DNA of 64,000 nucleotides from Pyropia yezoensis (Eukaryota > Rhodophyta > Bangiophyceae > Bangiales > Bangiaceae). Position 1 is the stretch's first letter, and each line of letters begins with the position of its first letter. The stretch is taken from NCBI GenBank assembly GCA_009829735.1, contig CM020618.1, positions 26,574,894 through 26,638,893 of the forward strand, read 5' to 3'. Of the stretch, positions 11,562 to 24,400 are shown piece after piece. The notes beneath the pieces were generated by a model that saw only the letters and a program-made list of their open reading frames with translations, searched no databases and was not told the origin of the DNA. Both the position numbers and the translations under genes were made by a program.

Positions 11562-11858
11562 GAGGATATCGACTTTGGTACCTCCCTTGACCGGAGACGG
11601 GACCAAGTTGGCCCCTCTCCCCCTTCGGCACCGAGACTTCCGGTGACACGATCGACTCGCCTACGTTCCGAGCGTTCGCTGGGTGACGAGGTTGGCCACC
11701 GTGAGTCTTGGTGGGAGACCCGGAGTTTCGGGAAACCTCACCGTCTTCCTTGAGGTAGGCGGAGGGGTGGAACGTGCTTTAGGAACTCCCTAGCCGACGA
11801 TCCCCGACTCTGGACACCGTTTGGTCGTTTTGGTTGACTCCACGTGACTCTTGTGGAG

Positions 11859-13622
11859 ATGGCTGGTGAGGGACACCCCCCCATTGCGCCGAGTGTACCT
11901 GGGGAGGGGGAGCGTAGTCCTCCCCCGACGGGCGGAGTACCACCCAGGCCGGGCAGTGCGGATGTGGTGGGTCCAGAGGTTGGACCCCGACGGCGGTCGG
12001 CCAGGTTCCTTCCCAGGCCGTCTCCGGAAGAGACGGGCGGAGTTCGCCCTTCTCCGGTGGGAGCGCCGAGCCAGCGTCAGGCTCCGGCAACCTCTTCGGG
12101 GAGTGACGACACTCACTTCGGCATGGGACCGCCGACCGGCAGAGGTGACGGGACGGAGAGTTCCGTACCCCAAGTTGGTGGGTCCGCGCCACGACTGGTG
12201 CCGGAAGGACCGGGTGGGAGCTCGAGTCAAGCTCCACCTGGATCATTCGGTGTCATGGATGATTCGGTGATGACCGCCATCGCACAAGTCGTGCGAGAGG
12301 AGGTGGGGAAGGCGTTGAAGGGGAATACCCCTCCGCCTGAGCAGGCCTCGAGGCGGCAGAAGCGACGGGAGATTCGTCGTACTCTCCGTCGTGAGGTGGA
12401 CTCGGAGTTTGAGTCCTCCACAAGTGGTACGTCGGGTGAAGAAGATCTTACCCGACGGGTTCGTGTGACTCAAACGGACCGTCATGGGACTAGAGTCGTC
12501 CCAGGAAAGATTGTGGTGAACAATCCCTTGTTCAAGGATGTCTTCGACTGTGAGACATATGGGTTGGTCAACAAGTCGTTGACCTACTCGAATAGTCAGG
12601 CTCGTACCCTGGCCCGGCGCAAGAAACACGTTGCGCAATCCGTCGGAGTCCGTTCAGAATGGGACGGGACTCCACCTCTGAAGGTCTTCCAGTTTTTGCG
12701 GATGTTCGCAAAAGCCTGCGATGACAATGATGTCTCTGAAGCTGAAGCGTTTTTCATGCTTCAGGACTTCACCAAGGAGCCACTCCGCTCCGGGGTGATG
12801 AACGTCATGCCAAGTCGGCATGGTGGGAACCCGGGTGAGGTGACTTCCTACCTGGAATTGGTTAATTGGATCCTTCGTCTTCACGCAGACGAGGCTTCCT
12901 TGGCTGTGCAGGTTTAAGAGTTCAACCGCGCCACCCAGAGTAAGGGTGAAGAGGAACGGGAATTCGCTGAACGATTCCGTCAGCTGAACGTCCTCTGTGG
13001 ATTCCTATATCCCCAAGGAGTCATTAAGGGACGCTTTGTGGAGGGAGTCCACCGAGCAGCTCGAGCGACTGTGCGAGAGCGCAATACTCCGACCATGACT
13101 CTGGCGGAGTTGGCACGCATCGCCCAGACTAAGGGTGATGAGTACCGCTGGCTCGTGTCCGAGCAGCGAAAGGAACGAGAGAAAGAAGCTAAGGGAGTGG
13201 AAGCAAGTCGCTTCCGCAGAACTACAAGGGTGCCTTCCTACACGCGGACGTACCCTGCAGTACCTTCGTCCTCAACTCGAGAGACGGAAGGTATGGTGGC
13301 CGCTATCCCTGATAAGTCACAGGGAAAAGCGGGGCCATCGGCGTCAATGAGTGATCGGCCGTGTTGGCAGTGTTCCAAGTCGGGACACTGGGCAGCCCAA
13401 TGCCCCACTCTGGACGTTCGTCTGAGAGCCATGTTGGCTCGTATCGGGAAGCTCGGTATTCCGAGGACTGATTCGGATACCCGGCCGCGCACCACACGGG
13501 TGACGGCCATGACTCAACCTAAGTCAGAGGATGAGTCCACGCTCGAGAAGGGGGAAGCCGCCTCCCCTAGCTCAAGTGATGAGGGTACTCCATCATCCGA
13601 GTCGGATAAGGGAAACGCCTAG
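11859..13622 (+). CDS. gag region of element N
   Basis: It begins MAGEGHPPIAPSVPG. A proline/serine-rich front of about 130 residues is followed by a helical capsid-like part, in which FLRMFAKACDDNDVSEAEAF resembles the equivalent segment FLRRFVKACSDNDVSEGKA of element B. A CX2CX4HX4C zinc knuckle (CWQCSKSGHWAAQC) lies near 13362-13403, and an acidic/serine tail follows. The reading is interrupted, so this is a fossil gag. The leader 11562-11858 holds no gene. Confidence 0.8.
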
Positions 13623-13660
13623 CCGCTGGGACTAAGACTGACCCACAGGCTCCAGCGGTA

Positions 13661-16600
13661 ATGAAGCGGGTTGCTTCTCACTCACCGACCCATGGGAGAG
13701 TGAAGGTCCTGACTCGACCTCGAGGGGTGAGGCCTAGAGACAAGGCCCCTCCTCAGAAGCACGACCCGAGACGGATTGTGTCAGTGCTGGTAGGGAGTAA
13801 CTACCAGGTCGCAGCTCGACTCTGGCTGCAGGATGGATATGAGTTTGCCTCTCGTGTCATAGTCGACACCGGCTCTGCTGCCTCTCTCATCAGGCAAGAC
13901 TTATTTTATTGTCAGAGGGGACGGATCTGAGCTCCGCCGGCTCACCCGAGTGGCATATGTTTGATGTCAATGGGGGACTCCTCCCCATTGTTGGGTCTAT
14001 TGCATTGACTGTTTGCATTGGGTTCTACCAGACGCAGGTGAACTTTGGAGTAGTCTCCAATATGTTGGTTCCCGTACTCCTGGGAACTGACTATCTGGAC
14101 CTCCATGTCCCGGCCGTCTGTGGACCGGAAGGGGTAATCCGAATGCGTAATGGAGAGACTGTCCCCATATTGCGTAAAGGGAGGACTGTTTCCCCTACGA
14201 CTCATCAACCTAGGGAAAACTCTCCCAAGGGTGGAGGCTCGAAGACCCTTGTACGAGTATGTAAGGGTACGGTAGTCCCGCCCCGATCAAGGACCTTTGT
14301 GCGAGTACGCACACGGTTTCGATGGAACGGACTCGTTTCCCCTGTGGATCGAGTCTATTACACTCACCAAGTGCAAGTTGCATGGGGCCCCATGACTTGT
14401 GGGGATGACCAAACCTGGTGGGTGGAAGTCCTCAACAAGTCGGAGGAACCTCGACGACTCCCCGGAGGCATGAAGATCGCGTCGATCTCTACCTTTGAGG
14501 GGAATGTCGTTGCTGTGACTCAACAGCAATGGAAGGATATTGGGATGGCAGACTCTGCCGACCAATCGAGTTCATCGACGGCTAAGTCGCCGACGGTACA
14601 TCGGGAGAACATCCCGGAGTGTTTACATAGACGACTGGATGAGTTAATCCAGAAGCATCACAAGTTGTGGAATGGGGACCTTGGGCTCATCAAGGCCACC
14701 GAACACAGAATCGTGTTGAAGCCCGGGGCTAGGCCAGTTCGCCTGAGTCCCTACCGTATAGGACCAGACTCACGGGAACACACCCGAGAGCAGGTCCAAC
14801 GGATGCAAGACATGGGTGTCATTGAGCCTTGCTCAAGTGAGTGGGCCAGCCCCATAGTCTTGGTGCCCAAGTCAGACGGCACGATGCGGTTCTGCATCGA
14901 TTATCGTAAGCTAAACGAGCGGACGGTAAGGGATAGTTACCCCTTACCCCGTATGGACGATTGCCTCGACTCACTCGGTGAGGCACAGTACTTTTCCACG
15001 TTGGACTGCAACGCGGGGTACTGGCAGATACCCATCCGCAAGGAGGACAGACACTTGACCACCTTCACGTGTCACTGTGGAGTTTATCAGTGTACACGGC
15101 TCCCTTTCGGGCTTTGCAATGCACCTGCGACTTTCCAGCGTGCTATTGACTTGATACTTGCCGGAGTCAAGTGGCAGATCGCCCTAGTGTATCTAGACGA
15201 TATCATTGTGTTCTCCGGGACTGCCGAAGAACACCTGTCCCACTTGGACAGAGTGTTTACCCTGGTGGGTGAAACAGGAGTAACACTCAAACCTGTGAAG
15301 TGTCACCTCTTTAGTAATGAGGTAGAGTACCTCGGCCATATTGTCCGGCCAGGTCGCATTCTGGTCAATGAGAAGAACCTCATGGCCATCCGTCGGGCGA
15401 AGTTCCCCCAGGCGCAGACACAACTCAGGAGCTTCCTGGGTATGTGTAACGTATACAGACGCTTTGTGGCGAACTATGCCAAAGTGTCTGCACCGTTGAA
15501 TCACTTGGTAAGTTCCAAGATGCCCAAGCGCTTGGCTGCTCCCAAACCCCCGGAACAAGAAGCGTTTGATAGGTTGCGAGAGCTCCTCTGCAACCCACCG
15601 GTGTTAGCGATCCCCAGACCGGGGGCTCACTACATCGTTGATGTGGACGCAAGTTACGACCAACTCGGTTGTTGCTTACTCCAACAACAACCTTCGGGGG
15701 AGTATTTACCCGTTGGCTATTTCAGTAAGGGACTCTCACCCGCCCAGAAGAACTATTCTGTGACGGAGGTAGAGGGCCTTGGCGTAGTATGGGCAGTCTC
15801 CATGCTACGGCCATACATCGAAGGAAGGAAGTTCCTCATTCGATGTGACCACAAGGCTTTGAAGTGGATACTCACCACTACAGCCTGTACGAATAGCCGA
15901 CTCAATCGATGGCGACTCTGCCTCGCTGAGTTCGATTATGATGTTGAGTATCGGCCAGGCCCGAAGCATGCGGTTGCGGACGCGTTGTCTCGCATACCGA
16001 CGGATGGGAAAGACACTTCCCCTATCCCTGAGGAACTCCCTCATGTGGCAGTGACCACTCGCTCCGGAACTGTCCTCGACCCGAGGATGCCTGGCATGGC
16101 CAAGTTACTACCTGTGTCTTTGGATGAGTTTATCCAGGCACAGGAGACCGACAAACTTTGTCGACAACTCAGGAAGGAGCTCGACCAAGCTCACCCGACT
16201 CGGTTCTTCCTGAATGACAACGGCATACTCTGCCGTATGGGACCCAGGGGAACAAGCAAGTCGTCGTCCCCAAGGAGTTACGCAAGAGTATCCTCCAACG
16301 GGAGCACTCCTCACCGTTGGGTGGACATCCAGGGTCTACGAGGATGTATCAGACCCTACGCAAGAAGTACTATTGGCCATCACTCGTGGCTGATGTGTAC
16401 GGGTATGTAGCCGCATGCGCGACTTGCGCAAAGAATAGACTCATGGAGTCCCGGCAGACTTCTTCCATGAGACTCTTTCCTGCAACAGAGCCGTTTGCAG
16501 CGATAGCAGTGGACTTACTCGGTCCACTACCACGAACACCAGAGGGATATGAGTACCTTCTGGTGATGTGTGATCGCTTTACTAAGCTCACACGGGTATC

Positions 16601-17651
16601 CCCACTCAAGGATATCACAGCCGTGGACGTTCTGAGTGAGTTACTCGACGTCTGGGTTGCCAGTTATGGCATCCTCGACTCTATCCTTTCGGATAACGGA
16701 CCACAGTTTGCGTCCGTCCTGTATCAGGGAGTCATGAAGATGTTGGGGGTACAGACGAACTTCGCAACCCCTTACCACCCCCAGACTAATGGGCAGGTGG
16801 AACGATTCAACAGGACTCTGGTGCGCCAGTTGCGTCACTATGTCCATGACCATGTAGTCACATGGGCTCGTTATGCGTCACTACTCGTGACAGCATACAA
16901 CTCCCAGGTACACAGTAGTACGGGAGAGGCACCGTTTGCCTTTGTCTGTCCCCGACGACTTCCGTCAGTAGCTGTGGAGCGTCTCACCCAGACTGAGGGT
17001 GAGACTTCGACTCAAACACCGAGTCAGGCGAAAGCCTCCCTACTTCAGAGACTGGAGGAGATGATACCCCTTGTCCGGGCTACTATGGAGAAGGCCCAAG
17101 CTCGTTACAAGAGGTACTTCGATGTCCGAGTCAGACATCGTCGCGATCCGCTCCGAGTCGGAGATTGGATTTATGTCAACTCCCACGACAATAAGGGAGG
17201 GAAATTGGTCTTCAAAACTCTGGGACCATATCATGTCCTTAAAACGGATGGACGTCGGTTAACCATCGAGAGTGATGATGGTATCCGGACAATAAATGGG
17301 AATCACGCGACTCGCGCACCCGAACCCCCAGAGGGAGATCCCGCTTGGGAAAGGGCTTTGCAAGCATGTAAAGTCCCATCCTTGCCGACCTCTTCCAATA
17401 AGCCATTGGAGGCGGTGTTCGACAAGTTTGTCGGACACGGATACGATGAGTCGGGGCGACTCATGCTCCGAGTCAGGTGGTTCGGGTATGGACCAACTTC
17501 CGACACATGGGAGTTTGTAGAGGACCTACCAGGAGAGAAGGTCCGTAGATACTGCCAGGCTGCGGGCATATCTATACGTCGACGTAGCACTCGTACGTCT
17601 GGGAATGAAGTCCATGCTCCAAGCCAGAGCAGAGCGGCCAGCCAACCATGA
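13661..17651 (+). CDS. pol region of element N: protease, RT, RNase H, integrase, chromodomain
   Basis: Domains in order: retropepsin VIVDTGSAAS near 13856-13885; reverse transcriptase with YLDDIIVFS near 15190-15216; RNase H with DVDASYDQLG near 15640-15670; integrase zinc-binding HHCC part near 16300-16440 and catalytic core with DNGPQFAS near 16690-16716 and QVERFNRTL near 16795-16820; and a chromodomain near 17405-17570 (LRVRWFGYGPTSDTWEF). The chromodomain places the element in the chromoviruses. The region looks broken in a small number of places. Confidence 0.9.
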
Positions 17652-17779
17652 GTACAAACACATACCATGGTTCTTCAAAGATTCTCTACTAACAAAGCCG
17701 ACTATGGCACAATACAAAACGAGAAGAACACACACCACTCTTCTCACCAAGAAAAGAACCAGTCGTTCGACCGCTGACT

Positions 17780-19696
17780 CTAGCGTTCCATATGCCCACC
17801 CCCACCACTATAGGGACCGCCCGACCATGAACCCCCAGGGTCGTAGGCCGGTAGCGGAGGGGCGTAACCCACTCGGGAGGGCCCCGGAGTGGAAGCACTG
17901 GGAGGGGCCCGCCGACTCGCGGACCCATCCCCGTCGTAAGAAAGATGTCCGGAGGTACTCCCTCCGTGACGCGGAAGCTGCTGCTGAGTCGACAGCAGCC
18001 GTTGGACAAACTCGTGTCCAACCGCGAGGCGAGTGACCTCAGCTACCAATGACTGTCGCGCCGTGGCTGAGTCGCCCGACGCGAGGAAGTGACTGACACG
18101 CCGGGTGACCCAAGCCAGCGTGTCAAGGGAGGCCACGAGTGAGGCCTCCACCGTGGCGTCATACATGATGGCTCCCAAGTTGGGAAGCATCTCGCCGACG
18201 CCACGCGCAATCGGCATCGGGACCGGAGTTCGGACCCGTAGCGAACCCAACGCCACGTCGGGGAAGGGCTCGAGGAACTGGAAGGGTGGAGCCTGAGTCG
18301 GCTCCACACCCCCCGAGGTCGGAGTCGCGACCCGCGGGGAAGACGTCGGCACAGCCCGCCCGCGGCTTCGAGGGGCTCCTCGATGAGCGCCAGGACGAGT
18401 CGTCGCCGATGACGTCGCCCACCCAGAGCCAGGGGGCGACGTAGAGGGAGTAACCCCCTCCGCGTAGGGAAGGGAAGGGTCCCCCAACCCCTCACGCAGA
18501 AGCAGCTGCCCCTGCACCAGAGTATGGGTGACATGGACGAACTCCCGGGGTGGCTCACTCCCCAACCCCGGCTCCGAACGCTTGTTGCGGCGGAGGAAGG
18601 GGTCCAGCTGCGCCCACTCGAGTCGATTGTGTAGGGTGACCATACCCTTGAGGAGGAACGGAGCCAGGTCCCCCGCGCCCAAGGCTAACCAGTGGAAGCC
18701 AAGGGTCTCCATACCCTCCACCAGAGCCGGTGAGAGGTGCCACAGGTAACCCCGATGGACTACATCGGAGTACCAGCCCCGAGCCACCACGACCACCCAG
18801 TGCGTGGCGAGGTAGGCGAAGACCCGGTTGCCCTCCGAGCTGGAGCGTAACACGGAGCCAAAGTAGGCAACGAGGAGGGGAACCCGAGCCGGAAACCCAC
18901 AAGGTACCTCCACCGTCTCCCACCACCCTGGGAGAAGAGGGTATTGGTGCTCACGCTCCTCCAGAGGTACGTGGGTGAACTCCACCCGCGACCCGTGGAT
19001 GAGGAAGCCCGAGGAGCCCCGGAGTCGGAACTCCTCTCGCACCACGCAGTGTTGGGCGTGGGCGTCCTCTCCGCCCAGATAGGAACGAGGAAGGGCACAC
19101 CACTCGGTAGACACCACCGCGTGGGTGTCGTCGATCTCCACGTCGCCCGATTCCATGTTGAGGGAGGTTGACAACGCCTGGACTTCAGGCGCGTCCGCCA
19201 GGCAGAGTAGCGCTGGTAGGTCGCAGACCACCCCATCAGGTAGAGTCACCTGGTTGGGGTACCGACGAGTCCGGCGGTACCATACGTCGGTCCGCCGTGG
19301 CTCGGGGATGATCAAGTAGACATCCTTGGGCTTGCAGTCGGGAAGCTCCCCGACTGACTTGGGAGGCGCCCAGGCTCGGGGCCCCATAGGAGGACGGGGC
19401 CGCGGCGGGAGTAGCAGCCGCGACTCCAAAAGGCGGGGAATGGGAGTCACATCCCCTTCCGCCACCGGGTTGGAAGACCCATCCCCCGGCGGGACCACAG
19501 CCGAGGGAGCGGTGGGAGGTGATGAGGCGGGGACGGCCGAGGCGGCCGCCTCCGACCCTCGCCCGGGACGAGTCGTCTCCATGGCCGATCCCCGGCTGAG
19601 GGACTCCTCCGTCCCGAGGACCTCCTCTACCGCCCGTCGCTTGTCCGACAGCGACGTGGGAGAAGGGGGTAGTGGCCGACTCGGCTCACCCGCCAT
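17780..19696 (-). CDS. Antisense accessory frame of element N
   Basis: A 638-residue frame on the strand opposite to pol begins MAGEPSRPLPPSP at 19696 and ends 129 bases past the end of pol, so the two genes converge. The open frame continues upstream to 20632, but that part is a translated tandem repeat, so the ATG at 19696 is preferred. Residues about 1-140 are proline/serine/alanine-rich. A non-repetitive central part follows, with landmarks YFGSVL (about 277), YLWHLSPALVEG (about 316) and LHNRLEW (about 352). The C-terminal part is helical (LVAEVTRLAVGHEFVQRLL). Frames at the same place in B and E1 share these landmarks at similar spacing. I do not recognise the family and see no clear signal peptide or catalytic motif. 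Composition alone can open frames opposite GC-rich genes, but no pol lies on the other strand here. Confidence 0.62.
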   Translation of the reverse strand: MAGEPSRPLPPSPTSLSDKRRAVEEVLGTEESLSRGSAMETTRPGRGSEAAASAVPASSPPTAPSAVVPPGDGSSNPVAEGDVTPIPRLLESRLLLPPRPRPPMGPRAWAPPKSVGELPDCKPKDVYLIIPEPRRTDVWYRRTRRYPNQVTLPDGVVCDLPALLCLADAPEVQALSTSLNMESGDVEIDDTHAVVSTEWCALPRSYLGGEDAHAQHCVVREEFRLRGSSGFLIHGSRVEFTHVPLEEREHQYPLLPGWWETVEVPCGFPARVPLLVAYFGSVLRSSSEGNRVFAYLATHWVVVVARGWYSDVVHRGYLWHLSPALVEGMETLGFHWLALGAGDLAPFLLKGMVTLHNRLEWAQLDPFLRRNKRSEPGLGSEPPREFVHVTHTLVQGQLLLREGLGDPSLPYAEGVTPSTSPPGSGWATSSATTRPGAHRGAPRSRGRAVPTSSPRVATPTSGGVEPTQAPPFQFLEPFPDVALGSLRVRTPVPMPIARGVGEMLPNLGAIMYDATVEASLVASLDTLAWVTRRVSHFLASGDSATARQSLVAEVTRLAVGHEFVQRLLSTQQQLPRHGGSTSGHLSYDGDGSASRRAPPSASTPGPSRVGYAPPLPAYDPGGSWSGGPYSGGGGHMER

Positions 19697-19739
19697 CTTG
19701 TAGCAAAACCTTGACCGACTTGGTGAGGTTGAGCCCGGG

Positions 19740-20250
19740 GGGGGACACGACCCGCTCCCCCTCCTTGACCGCCACCAGGTTAACTCAACCTGGACCTTGA
19801 ACAACGAGGACACAAGGGGGGAGACACGACCCACACCCCCCGCCGACAACAACGAAGCCCGACACAAGGGGCAGCGCGGGGAAGACACAACCCCGCCGAC
19901 GGAGACGACAAGGGGGGAGACACGACCCACGCCCCCCAACAAAGACAAACGGGGAAGACACAACCCCGCCAACGAGGACACAGGGGGGGGACACGACCCA
20001 CACCCCCACCAACAACGAAGACGCCCGACACAAGGGCCGACGGGGACGACACAACCCCGCCGACAGAGAAGAGAAAGGGGGGGGGGGAGACACGACCCAC
20101 ACCCCCCGCCGACGACGACGCCCGACACAGGGGCGGGGAGGGGGAAGACACCACCCCAAGCGGCGACACAAACCGCACGGCGGGAAGAGACAGACCCGCC
20201 GACGCGAGGGAGCAGCGGCGGGAAGACACACACCCGCCCGCACACACGAA
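19740..20250. repeat. Degenerate tandem repeat upstream of the antisense frame of element N
   Basis: The words GACACGACCCACACCCCC, GACAAGGGGG and CCCGCCGACAAC recur with spacings of roughly 70 to 100 bases (for example near 19822, 19917, 19989 and 20093). The block lies between the start of the antisense frame and the 3' LTR, where a leader or promoter for that frame would be. Confidence 0.7.
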
Positions 20251-20872
20251 GGGGAGAGAAGACCCCGCACCGGCGGCCGAGTATCACCGCGGGCGACCGA
20301 GTGCGACACCCCAACTCGGGGTGCGCACACCCCTCAACCCTGGCTAGAAGGGGGGGGGGAAAGAGTGAGGAAACACCCCGCAGAGAGCCAGCTGGGGGTG
20401 GATCGAGCCCAAAAGGGGGGGGAACAACCCGACCCCCCGAGAGCAACCGTACCCCAACTGAAGGGGCAGGTGCAGGTCGACGTTCCGAGTGAGAACGTCG
20501 ACGCCCTACTCCTCCAGTTGAGGGGCAGGGGGTGTGGCGGAGGAACGCCGACACCCAGGTTAGGGGGCGCATCCACAGGGGAGTCCACCTGTGGAGCACC
20601 CTTACCAGGTGAGGGATGACTCTCCCCCACACCTGTTTCGCGTGGAGGGGGCTCCTCTACCCAGTGTCAGGGCAGAGAGCGCACGCCACGGAGAGGGACT
20701 GCCTCTCCCGGAGAGCCCCGCCGGACGCGAGTGCAACCCCCGGCGTAACCCTGGTGTACGCTAGACGCCAGCGATGCACCGTACTTTGCATCCCGACTCG
20801 GGAATTGCATCCTCCTCTCCCGGTCACTGCGACTCGCAGCTGATTGGACGTCCACCGGGACGGCTGGACTTT

Positions 20873-20886
20873 TGAGAAGGGGGAAA
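20873..20886 (+). other. Polypurine tract of element N
   Basis: TGAGAAGGGGGAAA lies directly against the 3' LTR, the expected plus-strand primer site. Confidence 0.8.
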
Positions 20887-21427
20887 TGTGGGAGATTGGG
20901 CCGGAATTCGGTACCAATACTTTGGAGATTCGGGTCAAGTGGACCTGACCGGAAGTCGAAATTCACCCGACCCACGATGGTAAAACTTCTGACTTCTGGA
21001 CGGAAATTCGACTAGGACTTCCGACATACTAGAGCAGGGCAATGCTGCTGGTATTTGCTTCTTGGGATTTTTGCACGGGAGCCAGACGGATTTCTACGCT
21101 TTGAGTGCTTTGCGTGGGGAGTGCTTTGATTGGTTTGTTTGAGGGTTCATTTTCTGAGTGTTTTGAGGGGTTGCGTGAGCGTGTGCGGAGGGTTGATAAG
21201 GAGGGACAGCAAGGCGGGGAGGGCCCACCTTGGCTGGCCAAGCAAGTAAACACCGTCTGGCTCCGACACATCTTGTTCGTGCCTTGGTGAGTGGACCCGC
21301 TCACCACACGCAAGAAGCGTTGTCCGGTTGTTTGGAGGTGCTTGCTTCCGGTGTCCCAAGTTGGGATATCGGCAGTTCTCCCTCTTCCTTCCCTAACTCG
21401 GGGTTGGTGGTTGGGAGTACTGCTACA
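20887..21427 (+). repeat. 3' LTR of element N
   Basis: Same length as and near-identical to 11001-11541. It is followed by the second GGTTT copy and then by the resumed pol of element B. Confidence 0.95.
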
Positions 21428-21432
21428 GGTTT

Positions 21433-24400
21433 GTGTCACCAGTGCTGGAGCATCTGGACGCCAAGGTTCGTGTAGTGAAGAACAAGAAGGAACGCATCCC
21501 ACCCTCTACCTTGACTTTCTTCAAACCGGTGCTCCTGCCTCCTCGCTCGGAGACCAAGGTTCAAGTAACGACCCGGACTGCAGGTCAATGCCTGATCTAC
21601 GGACGTAAGGAATTTCTGGCGAAACACCGGTCATACGTGGCCCACGGACATCACAAGAAGGAGGAAAGGCACACCCCATTCTCGGTGCTAATCGTCAACG
21701 AGAGCCGAAAGCCGATAACCCTCGCCAAGGGCACTCGAGTTGGTACAGCAGAGCCTTACCAGGGGTCTGCCCGTGCTATGAGCAAGAAGGACCTCTTGAA
21801 CCTGCAACAAGAACTGGCATCCAACTTAACGGCCTTAGATGTACCTCCGAGACAAGAGCAGGCTAGCAGCGCCACCCCGAAGCCCGATCAAGCACCATCC
21901 GAGATGCCGATGGTCAACCTGGAAAATGTCCCTCCCGACTTGAAGGGGGCACTGGAGAAGCTTCTCAAGGAGTATCGGCACCTGTGGTCTGGAGAGCTGG
22001 GCAAGATGGACGCTACTCTACACCGGATTCAACTCCAGCCAGATGCCAAGCCAGTGCACCTGCAACCATACCGGGCTGGACCTCATCGCCGGGATGAGAT
22101 TGAGCAGCAGGTTAACAAGATGCTCAAGATGGATGTTATCGAGCTGTCTGATGGCGAGTGGGCCTTCCCGGTGGTAGTCGTCCCGAAACCTGGCGGTCAC
22201 CTCCGTTTCTGCGTTGACTACAGGCGCCTGAACGAGATGACAGTCAAGGACGTATACCCGATACCCCGGATGGATGATTGCATCGACTTTCTTGGTGATG
22301 CAACCCTCTTCTCAACGCTGGATCGTAATGCCGGTTACTGGCAGATCCCTCTGCCTGACGAGTACAAGGACAAGACCACCTTCACGTGCCACCTGGGACT
22401 ATTCCGGTGCAAGCGTCTTCCTTTTGGTCTCACCAATGCTCCGGCGACCTTCCAGAGATCCATCGACATCATCCTGTCGGGGCTAAGGTGGAGAACGTGT
22501 TTGGTCTACCTGGACGATATTATCGTTTTCTCCAAGACCCCGGCGGAACACCTGGCGCACCTTCGAGAGGTCCTGGCTCTCCTGTCCAAGGCTGGAGATA
22601 CCCTGAAGGCCGAGAAGTGCCACCTGTTTGAGACTGAGGTGGAGTACCTGGGGCACGTGCTTAGTCCGGGGGAGCTCCGAGTCAACGAGAAAGACATCAA
22701 GGCTCTCCGGCATGCACGGCAACCTAAAACCCAGACGGAACTCAAGAGCTTTCTGGGTATGTGCAACGTCTACCGCCGGTTCGTACGGGATTATGCCCTG
22801 ACTGCCCGGCCATTGACCAAGCTCACCAGCAAGAAGCTCCCCGCACAACTCCCGGTGTTCGACGAGAAACAGACCGCTGCCTTCGAAGAGCTCAAGAAGC
22901 GCCTGACCACAACTCCAGTACTGACGTTACCCAAGCAGGAGGGCCAGTTTGTCCTGGAGACTGATGCCTGTGGCGTCCAGGTGGGGTGTTCTCTACTCCA
23001 GCAGCAACCTGATGGGCACTTCCTCCAGATAGGCTACTACAGTCGCGTCCCGACTCCAGCCGAGAAGAAGTATTCCACGACGGAGCGCGAGTGCTTGGCG
23101 GTCGTCTGGACTTGCTTCCTGTTACGCCCCTATCTTGAAGGACAAGAGTTCCTCATCCGGACGGACCACGCCAGCCTAAGATGGCTGCTATGCATGGACA
23201 GCAGCCAAGGAAGGGTCGCCCGGTGGCGCCTACGCCTTTCAGAATTCAAGTACAAGGTGTGCACCAGAGCAGGGAGGGAGCACCACTGCGCCGACAATAC
23301 GTCCCGGCTGGAGACTCCTGCAGCCGACACCGGTCCTATCCCGGAGGAAATACCTTGTTTCATCCTCCCGAATGTCGGACGTGGCTGGCATGCTCCCCTG
23401 TATGAGAGACCCGAAGCTCATCAACCGGTAACCATACACCGGATGCTGGAAGCACAACTGACGGATCCTCAATGCTTGGAGCTTCGCCACCAAATGGACC
23501 TGAACCGGAACAGTCGTTTCTCCGAGTCTACAGATGGACTCCTGGTACGGGTGTCACCCTTCGATGGGGCAACTCAAGTCTACGTACCCCGGAGTCTACG
23601 GGCTGACATCCTCTACCAGGAGCACTCGTCTCCCCAGGCCGGACATCCTGGCATCAACCGGATGTACGCGTCAATGCGACGACATTATTACTGGGAAACC
23701 ATGGCCAGTGACGTCCATAAGCACCTGGAGGCTTGTGTCTCTTGTGCAAGGAACCGGTTGTCTCAGAGGAAAAAGACTTCTAAGCTACGCCTATTCCCTG
23801 CGGCGGAGCCCTTTGCAAGCTTAAGCATGGACATCCTGGGGCCCCTACCTGAAACATCCAGTGGCAACATATACCTGCTCATCATTTGTGACCGGTTCTC
23901 CAAGTTCACTCGGGCAATCCCGCTGAGGACCATTACGGCTCTGGATGTTACGTCAGCCTTCTGCGAGTACTGGATAGCTGCCTACGGCCCTCCAGACTCC
24001 GTCTTAACAGACAATGGCCCCCAGTTTGCATCCCTGTTCTTCCAAGGAGTCTGTGACCTGATGGGTATCAAGAACTTGTTCACCACGACATACCACCCGC
24101 AAACGAACGGCCAAATGGAACGATTCAACCAGACCCTGGTGGACATGCTACGGCACTACGTGGAGGAGCACCAGGAAGACTAGGACGAGCTCCTGGCTGT
24201 CCTCACGCTGGCCTACAACGCCCGAGTTCACCGGACAACGGGGGTCGCTCCACTCGACTTTGTCACCCCAAGGCGGCTGACCAACTTCTCCCTGGAAAGA
24301 ATACCAGACGGTCTCCAGCCCGCCCTGAAGTCAGGTCCCAAGGCAAAGGATGAGTTTTTTGGAACAACTGAAGCTCCTGCTCTCAAGAGTCAAGGAGTCA

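Larger units (their letters stand above)
11001..21427 (+). mobile_element. Ty3/gypsy chromovirus (element N) nested in element B
   Basis: It is bounded by 541-bp LTRs at 11001-11541 and 20887-21427, in which I find only one difference, so the insertion is very recent. The 5-bp duplication GGTTT is present at 10996-11000 and 21428-21432. The order is LTR, primer-binding site, gag, protease, reverse transcriptase, RNase H, integrase, chromodomain, antisense accessory frame, polypurine tract, LTR. It is a different family from B and D, with a protease of DTGS type and a more diverged pol. The coding part looks broken in roughly two to four places, although some frame changes may be the family's normal gag/pol expression. 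Confidence 0.94.
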
